DNA of 8,418 nucleotides from Bacteroidota bacterium (GCA_018883485.1 VEQB01000081.1:1-8418); one strand, 5' to 3'; shown: positions 1 through 6,347, numbered from the stretch's first letter. Notes: generated by a model not told the origin, from the letters alone. Numbers and translations are program-made.

Positions 1-1529
1 ACAAATACTTCATTCGAAATAGTTTTGCCAAAACCAATCGGTAAATCCATTTCTGCATTTACAAATTTACTGCTTGCCAATACAGACTTCATGCTTACCA
101 TGGCTGGCACAGAGTTAGGCACTTCAATACCTATTGTACCTCTACCCGGTATAGGCGCAATAATACGAATACCAAGAGCTGCTAAACTAAGGGCAATATC
201 ATCTTCCAGATTTTTTATTTTGGCAATGCGCACCCCATCTTGTGGTATAATTTCGTAGAGGGTAACTGTTGGACCAATAGTTGCTGAAATTTTCTTAATG
301 CCAATGCCATAATTTTTGAGGGTATCCTCAATCATTCGGGTTTTTTCTGATAGCTCGGCACTTTCAACTTTTCCTTTATTATCGCCGTATTCATTTAACA
401 ATTCAAGCGTAGGAAACTGATATCTGCTAAAGTCTAAAGTTGGGTCGTAAGGCGTATTTAGGTCGGGCACATGAGCGGTTTGTTCTTCAGAAATCAAATC
501 ATCTTCTGTTTGGTCTTGTACTTCTATGATCAAACCACTATTTGTGGTTAAGGCTCCTGGCACTTCTATAATTTCTATAGGTTTAAGTATTTCTTCTTCT
601 GGCTGATCCTCAGCTTCAGTAGGTTCAAATTCTTCTTGCTCTGGGTTATTTATCTCTACCAAGGTATAAGCTGGTGTCTCTTCAATAACTGCAACTTCCA
701 CCTCATGGGCTTCGGCTGGCATAGGTTCAGGGCTATTTATTTCTTTTTGAACCAATATAAAGTCGTCTAAATTGAGTGGGATATTTTCTACCGCATTTAT
801 TTCGGCATTGCTTACATTGGCAAGGTTCTCCAACACATTTTTGTTCTGGTCTTCTTCCTCTGTTTGTTGTTGAAGCTTATCATAAAACTTAATGTTAAAT
901 GCCAACACTAAAAAAATCAACAAATAAGTAGTTAGTAAAAGTGCTGTGCCAAGCGAGCCTAAAAGCACCTGTAAGTATAAAAAGCCAAAATGGCCAAAAG
1001 CACCTGCAGCAACAGGGTATGACTCATTAAAAATGAAGCCTAAAACCAAAGAAAGCCAAATGCCTCCAAAAAAACTAAAGCGCAGGGTTTTGGCTAATGG
1101 TAATGGTTGTAAGCCTGTTAGCAAGAGCACCCCAACCAAGAAGAAAAGCAATACAAAGGCAAAAGAGGCAATACCAAAACCTTTGTAAACAAAAATATAG
1201 CTTAACCAAGCGCCTAAATTGCCTAATATATTATCGGCAAGGGTGGGTTGTTCAATTTCTAACATGCCAAAAGTGATAGACTTTACCAAGCTTTGATCTT
1301 CTTGCCATGTGGTGAAAAACGAAATGCTAGAAATAAACAGTAATAGCGAAAATAAAATGAAAATAAGGCCTGTAGATTTTAGAAAACGCTCATCTTTCAA
1401 AAAGGAAAAATATTTTCCTTTTTCTGCAGGTTTCTCTTTAGACTTTTTGGGCTTTTCTTCCTTGTCGTTTTCTGGAAACTCCTCAACCTCACCAAAAATG
1501 AGTTTATTTTCTTTAACCTTTTTAGCCAT
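1..1529 (-). CDS. ftsK: DNA translocase FtsK, N-terminal part (runs off left edge)
   Basis: FtsK/SpoIIIE is a membrane-anchored, septum-located ATPase that pumps chromosomal DNA during division and dimer resolution. I translated 509 codons from ATG 1529-1527. A charged cytosolic leader (1-50) is followed by hydrophobic helices at about 53-73, 105-140 (two spans), 150-168 and 182-212, the usual FtsK membrane domain. A long acidic, Glu/Pro-rich linker (about 218-360) leads to the alpha domain: PTLDFSRYQFP near 363, GPTVTLYE at 419-426, and PGRGTIGIEVPN at 461-472. The window ends at LPIGFGKTISNEVF, which in this family lies shortly before Walker A, so the RecA-like motor and gamma domain are off the edge. 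AAGGA touches the ATG with no spacer, so it is probably not a working ribosome site. The gene is read away from the cyclophilin gene. The family call is very secure; the gene is cut by the window edge and shows no sign of damage. Confidence 0.96.
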   Translation of the reverse strand, partial: MAKKVKENKLIFGEVEEFPENDKEEKPKKSKEKPAEKGKYFSFLKDERFLKSTGLIFILFSLLLFISSISFFTTWQEDQSLVKSITFGMLEIEQPTLADNILGNLGAWLSYIFVYKGFGIASFAFVLLFFLVGVLLLTGLQPLPLAKTLRFSFFGGIWLSLVLGFIFNESYPVAAGAFGHFGFLYLQVLLGSLGTALLLTTYLLIFLVLAFNIKFYDKLQQQTEEEDQNKNVLENLANVSNAEINAVENIPLNLDDFILVQKEINSPEPMPAEAHEVEVAVIEETPAYTLVEINNPEQEEFEPTEAEDQPEEEILKPIEIIEVPGALTTNSGLIIEVQDQTEDDLISEEQTAHVPDLNTPYDPTLDFSRYQFPTLELLNEYGDNKGKVESAELSEKTRMIEDTLKNYGIGIKKISATIGPTVTLYEIIPQDGVRIAKIKNLEDDIALSLAALGIRIIAPIPGRGTIGIEVPNSVPAMVSMKSVLASSKFVNAEMDLPIGFGKTISNEVF

Positions 1530-1715
1530 TCCTTAGTGCAACGAATCTAGCATTATATTTTTTATGTAAGAAGGTTTTTTCTAAATATGTTAGATAAATT
1601 TAATTTTGTTTTTATTGAGAATTATAGAAACCTCAATTTGTAAATTTAATCGCCATCAAAAATTTTGCTTATTTTTTTTATCGGAGCCAATGGTAATCAT
1701 TAACGAGTTTTCATT

Positions 1716-1752
1716 TAATGGTGCATAAAAAATAATATAATGTTGCATTAAA
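1716..1752. promoter_or_regulatory. Operator-like direct repeat pair upstream of the cyclophilin gene
   Basis: Two near-identical 15-mers lie exactly 22 bp apart, about two helical turns: TAATGGTGCATAAAA at 1716-1730 and TAATGTTGCATTAAA at 1738-1752 (13 of 15 identical). Each contains an imperfect dyad AATG-N3-CATW. A looser copy, AATGGTAATCATTAA, sits at 1689-1703. They end 42 bp before the cyclophilin ATG, and a weak -7-like TATTTTTA lies at 1761-1768. Binding by a regulator is inference; chance in AT-rich DNA is possible. I found nothing else convincing in the 1530-1794 gap. Confidence 0.25.
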
Positions 1753-1794
1753 ATATCACTTATTTTTACAGCCACAAAAAATAACTTATACAAA

Positions 1795-2229
1795 ATGGCA
1801 AAAGCAGAAATACATACCGCTAAAGGTGTAATGACCGTTGAGTTCTTTGAGAAAGATGCTCCAAATACTGTTGCAAACTTTTTAAAATTAGCCAAAAGTG
1901 GCTTTTACGATGGGGTTACTTTCCATCGTGTGATTCCGGATTTTGTGATTCAAGGTGGAGACCCAACTGGTACAGGTGCTGGCGGGCCAGGATACAAGAT
2001 TAATTGTGAACTTACCGGCGAAAATCAATACCATGATAGAGGCGTTCTTTCTATGGCCCATGCTGGCAGAAACACTGGTGGTTCGCAGTTCTTTATTTGC
2101 CATAGCAGAAACAACACCGCACATCTAGATCGTAACCATACTTGCTTTGGAAAAGTGGTGGATGGTATAGACGTTATTGATGCCATTCGTCAAGGTGATG
2201 CAATGACGAAGGTGGTTGTTGTTGAATAG
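1795..2229 (+). CDS. Cyclophilin-type peptidyl-prolyl cis-trans isomerase
   Basis: A 144-residue single-domain cyclophilin, which catalyses cis-trans isomerisation of Xaa-Pro bonds and helps proteins fold. There is no signal peptide (MAKAEIHTAKG start), so it should act in the cytosol. The family signature is plain: FHRVIPDFVIQGGDPTGTG at 43-61 and GGSQFFICH at 95-103. By alignment with human CypA the active-site set is R45 (R55), F50 (F60), Q53 (Q63), Q98 (Q111), F100 (F113) and H115 (H126). The position of CypA W121 is H110, as in many bacterial cyclophilins, which usually lowers cyclosporin binding. The length is normal for the short bacterial type. The ATG lacks a clear Shine-Dalgarno sequence. 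The gene stands alone between divergent ftsK and the convergent serine hydrolase. Its TAG stop is followed at once by a heptad repeat array. Confidence 0.96.
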   Translation: MAKAEIHTAKGVMTVEFFEKDAPNTVANFLKLAKSGFYDGVTFHRVIPDFVIQGGDPTGTGAGGPGYKINCELTGENQYHDRGVLSMAHAGRNTGGSQFFICHSRNNTAHLDRNHTCFGKVVDGIDVIDAIRQGDAMTKVVVVE

Positions 2230-2292
2230 CCACTGGCAACTAGCTTCAGGCAACTAGCCTTTAGCAAATGCCAGAAGCTAACTGCCAGCAGC
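2230..2292. repeat. Heptad repeat array A, forming a long inverted repeat
   Basis: Nine consecutive 7-bp units can be read without a gap, starting CCACTGG CAACTAG and then CTTCAGG CAACTAG. The left units fit CNNCTRG on the + strand. The right units fit CNNYTRG on the - strand (CTGCTGG, CAGTTAG, CTTCTGG). The two halves therefore fold: CTGGCA (2233-2238) pairs perfectly with TGCCAG (2283-2288), and TAGCTTCAGGCA (2241-2252) pairs with TGCCAGAAGCTA (2269-2280) with one A·A mismatch, around a 16-nt loop. The array fills the space between two converging genes and includes the last four codons and the stop of the hydrolase. The hairpin could end transcription both ways, but there is no T-tract. Confidence 0.75.
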
Positions 2293-3324
2293 CTTCCTTA
2301 CTAGCTTGATCATCGTTTTAAATGATAGGTCTGGGTGGGCAATTTGATTTACTGTGCCCACAATGAATATGTTATCTTTTGGACTGTAATACGCCAAGGC
2401 GCCAGATAATCCAGAGTGGCCAATAAAACTTGGAACGGCTCCTGTAGGGTTTAATATCCATGGCAACTTAAATAAATGCAGCCCAACACCTGATTGCATA
2501 GGGAAGAAGATTTTGTTCCAATCTTGCATCCAATTGAGGTATTCTTTTGGAAAAAGTTTGCCCGTAAAAAAGGCTTCAATAAACACCAACAGATCTTTGT
2601 TAGTAGAAACCATTCCACCATCTGCGCAAAACGAACACATGGCTTTAGGAATATTTAAGGGGGCTGCTTCAAAATACAAAGCTTTTGGTTTGCTATCATT
2701 AGGGTCGGTATACAAATAGGTGCTTGTAAGTTCAAATGGCTTTAAGATGTGCTCCTCACAATTTTCTGCATACGGTTTCCCAGAAACTACTTCAATTATT
2801 TTTCCCAAGAGTTGGAAATTTGCATCTGAGTAATGCGCTTTCCCTTTGGTACCTGGCGCAAATAAGGGCTTTATATTTTTGGTTCGAACCAACATCTCTT
2901 CAAAACTCCAAAATTGGTCATTACCTTCTTTGAGTTCCTGTTCTAAACTTTTTCCGTTTAAACCCTTATCCTGAAAATAATCTGAGAGGCCAGAAGTATG
3001 CGCTAAAAGTTGTCTAAGTGTGATATCGAAAGAATATTCTTTGCCCTTGTAAACATGCAACCCTTTAACTATTGCGCTATCTAGGTATTTACATATTTTA
3101 TCGTCTAAGTCTAGGATTTTTTGGGAATGAAATTTTAGAATAATTGCACTCGTAAACAACTTAGTGGTACTCGCTATAAAATACGCTTGGTTCAAACCGA
3201 TATTACCTGCAGCGCCTTCCCAAACAAAACTATCTTTTTTGAGGGCAAAGGTGGTACCAAAGATTTTTTTTTGGTCAACTGTTCTATTAAGAATTTGTTG
3301 TAAGTTTAGGTTTAAGTCGTGCAC
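2278..3324 (-). CDS. Serine hydrolase of the beta-lactamase (class C/AmpC-like) family
   Basis: A 348-residue protein of the PF00144 beta-lactamase-related fold (DD-peptidases, esterases, amidases). The nucleophile motif is S52-T-T-K55 in YFIASTTKLF, the second motif Y165-S-D167 in HYSDANFQLLGKIIE, and the third, KTG-like, H303-S-G305 in GHSGLSG. LRQLLAHTSGLSDYF (103-117) and DGGMVSTNKDL (235-245) are also typical. There is no signal peptide or lipobox, so it is probably cytosolic; the substrate cannot be told, and antibiotic resistance should not be assumed. The start is GTG: its codon directly follows the TAA of the upstream HEPN-type gene (TAAGTG, zero spacing), which suggests translational coupling. 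The next in-frame Met is residue 144, past the catalytic serine, so GTG is the sensible start. The C-terminal residues AAGS and the TAG stop are encoded by heptad array A, probably a replaced or extended tail. Confidence 0.9.
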   Translation of the reverse strand: MHDLNLNLQQILNRTVDQKKIFGTTFALKKDSFVWEGAAGNIGLNQAYFIASTTKLFTSAIILKFHSQKILDLDDKICKYLDSAIVKGLHVYKGKEYSFDITLRQLLAHTSGLSDYFQDKGLNGKSLEQELKEGNDQFWSFEEMLVRTKNIKPLFAPGTKGKAHYSDANFQLLGKIIEVVSGKPYAENCEEHILKPFELTSTYLYTDPNDSKPKALYFEAAPLNIPKAMCSFCADGGMVSTNKDLLVFIEAFFTGKLFPKEYLNWMQDWNKIFFPMQSGVGLHLFKLPWILNPTGAVPSFIGHSGLSGALAYYSPKDNIFIVGTVNQIAHPDLSFKTMIKLVRKAAGS

Positions 3325-3651
3325 TTAGTTTTCAATTTCTGGATATTTTACAAATTTAAATTTGTTTCTACTTTCTATCATATCCATCCAAGTCTGCCCG
3401 TTGCTGATAATATCATTCTGAAACGCAAGTCTAGTTGCATCTTTTGAACCAATAATACCTTGGATACCTTTGTCTTTTAAAAAATCCTTCATTACTTTCC
3501 AAGCTAGTTCATGTGTAGATTCAAACCTTTGTATGGTTCCTTCTTTTTCTAGGTCATTTGGGTTTTTAACTTCTTCCACTGCATACTTTAAATGTTTAAA
3601 TGCATCACTAAAGTTCTCAAAGCGCTGTTTCCACCTTATAGCTTGTGCCAT
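3325..3651 (-). CDS. HI0074-type nucleotidyltransferase substrate-binding (HEPN) protein, C-terminally truncated
   Basis: A 108-residue protein whose first ~96 residues match the HI0074/HepT-like family (PF08780): IRWKQRFENFSDAFKHL at 5-21, TIQRFESTHELAWKVMKDFL near 39-58, and NGQTWMDMIESRN ending at 96. Family members usually run to about 130-145 residues and continue from SRN into a TSHTY-like stretch that supplies the RNxxxHxY active or modification motif. Here R95-N96 are followed by an unrelated tail (KFKFVKYPEIEN) and TAA. No other frame restores the missing part. The usual partner, a minimal nucleotidyltransferase (MNT) with a GSRAKG motif, is not next to it; a serine hydrolase is. I read it as a decayed half of a HEPN/MNT toxin-antitoxin pair, possibly inactive, still translated ahead of the hydrolase. 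A specialised short variant remains possible. Confidence 0.8.
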   Translation of the reverse strand: MAQAIRWKQRFENFSDAFKHLKYAVEEVKNPNDLEKEGTIQRFESTHELAWKVMKDFLKDKGIQGIIGSKDATRLAFQNDIISNGQTWMDMIESRNKFKFVKYPEIEN

Positions 3652-3695
3652 CTATAATTTGTATCTATTGATTTCTTTAATGCAAATTAGTCATT

Positions 3696-3703
3696 CAAAT
3701 TTA
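3696..3703 (-). promoter_or_regulatory. Candidate -7 element for the HEPN-hydrolase pair
   Basis: On the - strand this reads TAAATTTG, an exact match to the Bacteroidota sigma-ABfr -7 consensus TAnnTTTG. It lies just after the DUF2147 stop codon and would start RNA about 40 nt before the HEPN ATG. No TTTG is seen at the expected -33 spacing, so only half of the promoter is supported. Confidence 0.3.
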
Positions 3704-3706
3704 GTT

Positions 3707-4138
3707 TCACAAATTACTTTTAACCCGTTCCCAAGATTCGGTGGCATAAAACATGCCCCAGTAACCCCGTAATTTTAACGTGTTGTTTTTAATCCAAATT
3801 TTTCCGGTGTAGGTTTTTCCATCTCTACTGTCATAGATTGTACCGTTAATAAATTCCTCCCCCTTTTTTTCAAATCCTTTTAACAAAACAGAACCTAATA
3901 AGGGTAAATTCCTTTTGCTTTCATCTGGATTTTTGTCATCCACCCAGGCTTTGCCGGTTTTAGGATTGATGGGTTGTTTTAACCATGCAATTTTACCATA
4001 ATATTTGCCCGCGGCATAGAATATTTCTATATGCGCTTCTTTGTCGGCCGTTAACCATTTGCCAATAATTTTTTCTGGCGTTTGAGCGGATAAAAAACTT
4101 GATAGTAGCAATAAGAGGATTATAAGTTTTCTTTTCAT
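3707..4138 (-). CDS. Secreted DUF2147 family protein
   Basis: A 143-residue protein with a clear Sec signal peptide: KRK, then a leucine/isoleucine core (5-12), then SSFLSA with likely cleavage after A18. There is no lipobox cysteine, so the mature ~125-residue protein should be periplasmic or exported. The mature part fits DUF2147 (PF09917): IIGKWLT at 24-30, YYGKIAWLKQP at 46-56, DDKNPDESKR at 67-76, LLGSVLLKGFE at 80-90, GTIYDSRDGKTYTGKIW at 99-115, and LRGYWGMFYATESWERV at 123-139. The family forms a small beta-barrel with no settled biochemical role, so none is given. The stop is TGA. It is upstream of, and codirectional with, the HEPN-hydrolase pair, but a candidate promoter in the 55-bp gap suggests separate transcription. 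Confidence 0.9.
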   Translation of the reverse strand: MKRKLIILLLLLSSFLSAQTPEKIIGKWLTADKEAHIEIFYAAGKYYGKIAWLKQPINPKTGKAWVDDKNPDESKRNLPLLGSVLLKGFEKKGEEFINGTIYDSRDGKTYTGKIWIKNNTLKLRGYWGMFYATESWERVKSNL

Positions 4139-4194
4139 GTTAGCGTGTTGACGGTTTTCGTTTTTTGAACGTTTGCTACACTGATTTTGTTTTT

Positions 4195-4202
4195 CAAATT
4201 TA
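4195..4202 (-). promoter_or_regulatory. Candidate -7 element for the DUF2147 gene
   Basis: The - strand reads TAAATTTG, matching TAnnTTTG exactly, about 57 nt before the DUF2147 ATG. No TTTG occurs at normal -33 spacing; a G7 run lies at 4228-4234, farther upstream than the normal -33 position. The identical octamer precedes the HEPN gene. Confidence 0.3.
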
Positions 4203-4296
4203 TTTATAAGGTTGGAAATTGTTGATAGGGGGGGAGTTGATGATGATGAGATTTTTCATGATAGTGTAAAGGTAAGAAAAAGTTCCTCAGAAATCT

Positions 4297-4304
4297 TAGC
4301 TTTG
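4297..4304 (+). promoter_or_regulatory. Candidate -7 element for serS
   Basis: TAGCTTTG matches TAnnTTTG exactly and lies 52 nt before the serS ATG. Transcription would begin near 4310, which places the whole heptad array B inside the serS mRNA leader. No -33 TTTG is seen at 17-23 bp, so this is a partial match. Confidence 0.35.
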
Positions 4305-4319
4305 CCCTCAAATTAAAAC

Positions 4320-4347
4320 GCCAGTGGCCTGAAGCCAGCGGCCAGAA
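4320..4347. repeat. Heptad repeat array B in the serS leader
   Basis: Four 7-bp units in a row: GCCAGTG GCCTGAA and then GCCAGCG GCCAGAA. It can also be read as a 14-bp unit repeated twice with two mismatches. On the - strand the phase gives CTTCTGG, CCGCTGG, CTTCAGG and CCACTGG, the same CNNCTRG family as arrays A and C. It ends 8 nt before the serS ATG, where a ribosome site would lie; its AGAAG (4344-4348) is at best a weak Shine-Dalgarno match. Confidence 0.65.
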
Positions 4348-4355
4348 GCAACACT

Positions 4356-5624
4356 ATGCTAACACTACAATACTTACGCGAACAAACTACCGAAGCAAAA
4401 GCTAGGATTAATAAGAAACACCCAAAACATGCTGAAACCATTAATTTGGTGTTGCAACTAGATGAAGAGGGAAGAAAGGCGAAAGCCTTAATGGAGGCCA
4501 ACCAAGCAGAGGCAAATGCAATTGCCAAGAAAATTGGAGAGTTAATGAAATCTGGCGACAAGGCTGGTGCCGAGACGCTTAAAGCCCAAACAGCACAACT
4601 GAAAGAAGCCGGAAAAGGCTTGGAAGAAACATATAAGCAATTAGAAGTTCAATTGAATGAGGCTTTGGTTACTATTCCAAATGTACCTCATACTTCTGTG
4701 CCTGTGGGACAAACACCAGAGGAAAACGAAAATATTTATGAGCATGGCACTATCCCAACTTTGCCAGAAGGTGCTCTGCCACATTGGGATTTGATAAAAA
4801 AGTATGACCTGATAGATTTTGAGTTAGGCGCTAAAATTACAGGCGCTGGATTTCCTGTTTACAAAGGTAAAGGTGCACGCTTGCAAAGAGCCATGATAAG
4901 TTTTTTCTTGGATGAAGCTATCAAAGCAGGCTACCAAGAAATTATGCCTCCTCTGTTAATAAATGCAGATAGCGGTTTTGGAACTGGGCAATTGCCAGAT
5001 AAGGAAGGTCAGATGTACCATGCAACAGTGGATGATTTGTATTTAATTCCAACCGCAGAAGTGCCCATTACCAACCTTTACCGCGATGTGATTTTAAAGG
5101 AAGAAGAGTTACCCATTAAAAATGTGGGTTATACGCCTTGCTTTAGAAGAGAAGCTGGTGCTTGGGGCGCGCATGTAAGGGGTTTGAACCGATTGCATCA
5201 ATTTGACAAAGTAGAGATTGTTCAAATTGCCCATCCAGATAAATCTTATGAGATTTTGGAAGAAATGGTGAAGCACGTGCAAGGCTTGTTAGAGAAATTA
5301 GAATTGCCTTATCGCATACTTAGGTTATGCGGCGGCGACATGAGTTTTTCTTCAGCCTTAACCTACGATTTTGAGACTTACAGCGCTGCACAAGGTCGTT
5401 GGTTGGAGGTTAGTTCAACTTCAAACTTCGAGAACTTTCAGAGCAACCGCATGAAGTGTAGGTTCAAGAATAAAGATGGAAAAAACCAATTGGTGCATAC
5501 TTTAAATGGCTCTGCATTGGCCTTGCCAAGGATTTTAGCCACTTTGCTGGAGAACAACCAAACGGCAGATGGAATAATGATTCCTAAGGCATTGGTGCCG
5601 TATTGTGGATTTGACTCAATTTAG
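4356..5624 (+). CDS. serS: Seryl-tRNA synthetase
   Basis: A cytosolic class II synthetase that charges tRNA-Ser (and tRNA-Sec where present) using ATP and serine. The length of 422 residues is normal for bacterial SerRS. Residues 1-105 form the N-terminal domain with the long antiparallel coiled coil (LDEEGRKAKALMEANQAEA and on to about 100) that grips the tRNA variable arm. The catalytic domain follows: T233-A-E-V-P with the serine-binding TAE residues, motif 2 at FRREAGAWGAHVRGL (263-277, R264 expected at ATP), then LHQFDKVEI, and motif 3 NGSALALPRILATLLEN from 384 with R392. The start MLTLQYLREQT agrees with family N-termini. There is no upstream Shine-Dalgarno sequence of quality; a heptad array occupies that position. 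It is monocistronic in this window, converging with lspA. The TAG stop is directly followed by array C. Confidence 0.98.
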   Translation: MLTLQYLREQTTEAKARINKKHPKHAETINLVLQLDEEGRKAKALMEANQAEANAIAKKIGELMKSGDKAGAETLKAQTAQLKEAGKGLEETYKQLEVQLNEALVTIPNVPHTSVPVGQTPEENENIYEHGTIPTLPEGALPHWDLIKKYDLIDFELGAKITGAGFPVYKGKGARLQRAMISFFLDEAIKAGYQEIMPPLLINADSGFGTGQLPDKEGQMYHATVDDLYLIPTAEVPITNLYRDVILKEEELPIKNVGYTPCFRREAGAWGAHVRGLNRLHQFDKVEIVQIAHPDKSYEILEEMVKHVQGLLEKLELPYRILRLCGGDMSFSSALTYDFETYSAAQGRWLEVSSTSNFENFQSNRMKCRFKNKDGKNQLVHTLNGSALALPRILATLLENNQTADGIMIPKALVPYCGFDSI

Positions 5625-5652
5625 CCTCTTGCAGCTGGCTTCTGGCTTCTAG
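5625..5652. repeat. Heptad repeat array C between serS and lspA
   Basis: Four units of 7 bp directly after the serS stop: CCTCTTG CAGCTGG and then CTTCTGG CTTCTAG. The last three fit CNNCTRG exactly on the + strand. The length, 28 bp, equals array B. The converging 61-bp gap holds no good hairpin and no T-tract, so I see no classical terminator for serS or lspA here. Confidence 0.65.
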
Positions 5653-5685
5653 TTAGAAAAGGTCTTTGGGGTGGAGTTGATTAAT

Positions 5686-6285
5686 TTATTGCTCGGAGTT
5701 TTCTTGCTTGGCTGCTGCTACTTCCTCGTCTTTGCTGATGGTGTTTTGCATTAATAGAATAACAACAAATCCAATGCTAATTGCTGCATCGGCAATGTTA
5801 AATACAGGACGGAAAAACTCAAAATCTTCTCCAGCCCAAAACGGCCAAGAGGCAGGAATGGTGGTGCGTATAAGAGGGAAATAAAGCATATCAACTACTC
5901 TTCCATGGAACCAAGTATCGTAGCCAAAATATACCCCATAAAATACACTATCAATAATATTACCTAAGGCTCCAGCAATAATGAGTACCCAGCCATACAC
6001 ATACCAACTGCGTGTGTTTTTATCGAGAAGTGTTTTTACATAATAGCCAAGTAGGCCAACAAAAATAATTCTGAAAAAGGTTAGAAAATATTTACCTGTT
6101 TTGCCTCCAAACTCAAAGCCAAAAGCCATACCATAGTTTTCGGTAAAGTGCAGTTTGAACCAATCGCCTAGGATACTTTTTTCTTCGCCTAAGTAGAAGT
6201 TATTTTTAATATAGAGCTTAAACCATTGGTCTAAAAAGAGTACCAAGGCAAGCAATAGAAATGGTATTAAATACTTTTGCTTCAT
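5686..6285 (-). CDS. lspA: Lipoprotein signal peptidase (signal peptidase II)
   Basis: A 199-residue inner-membrane aspartyl protease that cuts the signal peptide from diacylglyceryl-modified prolipoproteins. Four hydrophobic segments are seen at about 5-22, 66-83, 95-112 and 161-180. Conserved blocks are D19-Q20 with K23, TENYGMAFGF from 48 (N50), GNIID at 108-112, GRVVDM at 128-133, and FNIADAAISIG from 162. By alignment with E. coli LspA the catalytic pair is D132 and D166. The stretch between them contains an aromatic loop (FWAGEDFEFFRP, 149-160), which I believe is typical of Bacteroidota homologues. The C-terminus is a charged cytosolic tail (KDEEVAAAKQENSEQ). It is the last gene of ileS / DksA-like / lspA, but a terminator hairpin stands just 13 nt before its ATG and no promoter fits between, so expression may depend on read-through. 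Confidence 0.97.
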   Translation of the reverse strand: MKQKYLIPFLLLALVLFLDQWFKLYIKNNFYLGEEKSILGDWFKLHFTENYGMAFGFEFGGKTGKYFLTFFRIIFVGLLGYYVKTLLDKNTRSWYVYGWVLIIAGALGNIIDSVFYGVYFGYDTWFHGRVVDMLYFPLIRTTIPASWPFWAGEDFEFFRPVFNIADAAISIGFVVILLMQNTISKDEEVAAAKQENSEQ

Positions 6286-6298
6286 GGGTGCAAGGTAT

Positions 6299-6333
6299 AA
6301 AAAAAAGGGCAGCCATTACGGCCGCCCTTTTTT
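6299..6333 (-). terminator. Rho-independent terminator between the DksA-like gene and lspA
   Basis: The stem pairs A6301-C6310 with G6324-T6333 (ten pairs: six A-T and then GGGC/GCCC), followed by one A·C mismatch and GCC/GGC around the loop ATTAC (6315-6319). Read on the - strand, it lies 14 nt after the DksA-like stop and ends in a run of eight T. The A/T flanks make it able to act in both directions. Confidence 0.88.
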
Positions 6334-6347
6334 AAAAGGTCTTATTT

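Noticed and set aside
25..1536. Short + strand open frames at 25-258, 946-1188 and 1309-1536
   Set aside because: They lie antisense to the ftsK coding frame, which is continuous over 1-1529; their translations have no recognisable domains.
1656..1895. A 79-codon - strand frame in the ftsK-cyclophilin gap
   Set aside because: It overlaps the cyclophilin start in antisense, its composition is that of AT-rich noncoding DNA, and it has no ribosome site.
3325..3651. A frameshift explanation for the short HEPN protein
   Set aside because: I read the other two frames past R95-N96 and none gives a TSHTY-like continuation; a deletion or real variant fits better.
2278..3651. HEPN protein plus hydrolase as a new defence system
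   Set aside because: The HEPN motif is missing, the hydrolase belongs to a broad housekeeping-type family, and nothing around the pair is mobile or defence-related. Coupling alone is not enough.
4228..4234. G7 tract upstream of the DUF2147 gene as a phase-variable promoter switch
   Set aside because: Seven G's is short, it lies outside normal -33/-7 spacing, and there is no -33 element next to it.
2230..5652. Could the heptad arrays be CRISPR, REP or att sites?
   Set aside because: The units are 7 bp without spacers, and there are no cas genes, integrase or target-site duplications in the window. They do not match a repeat class I can name.
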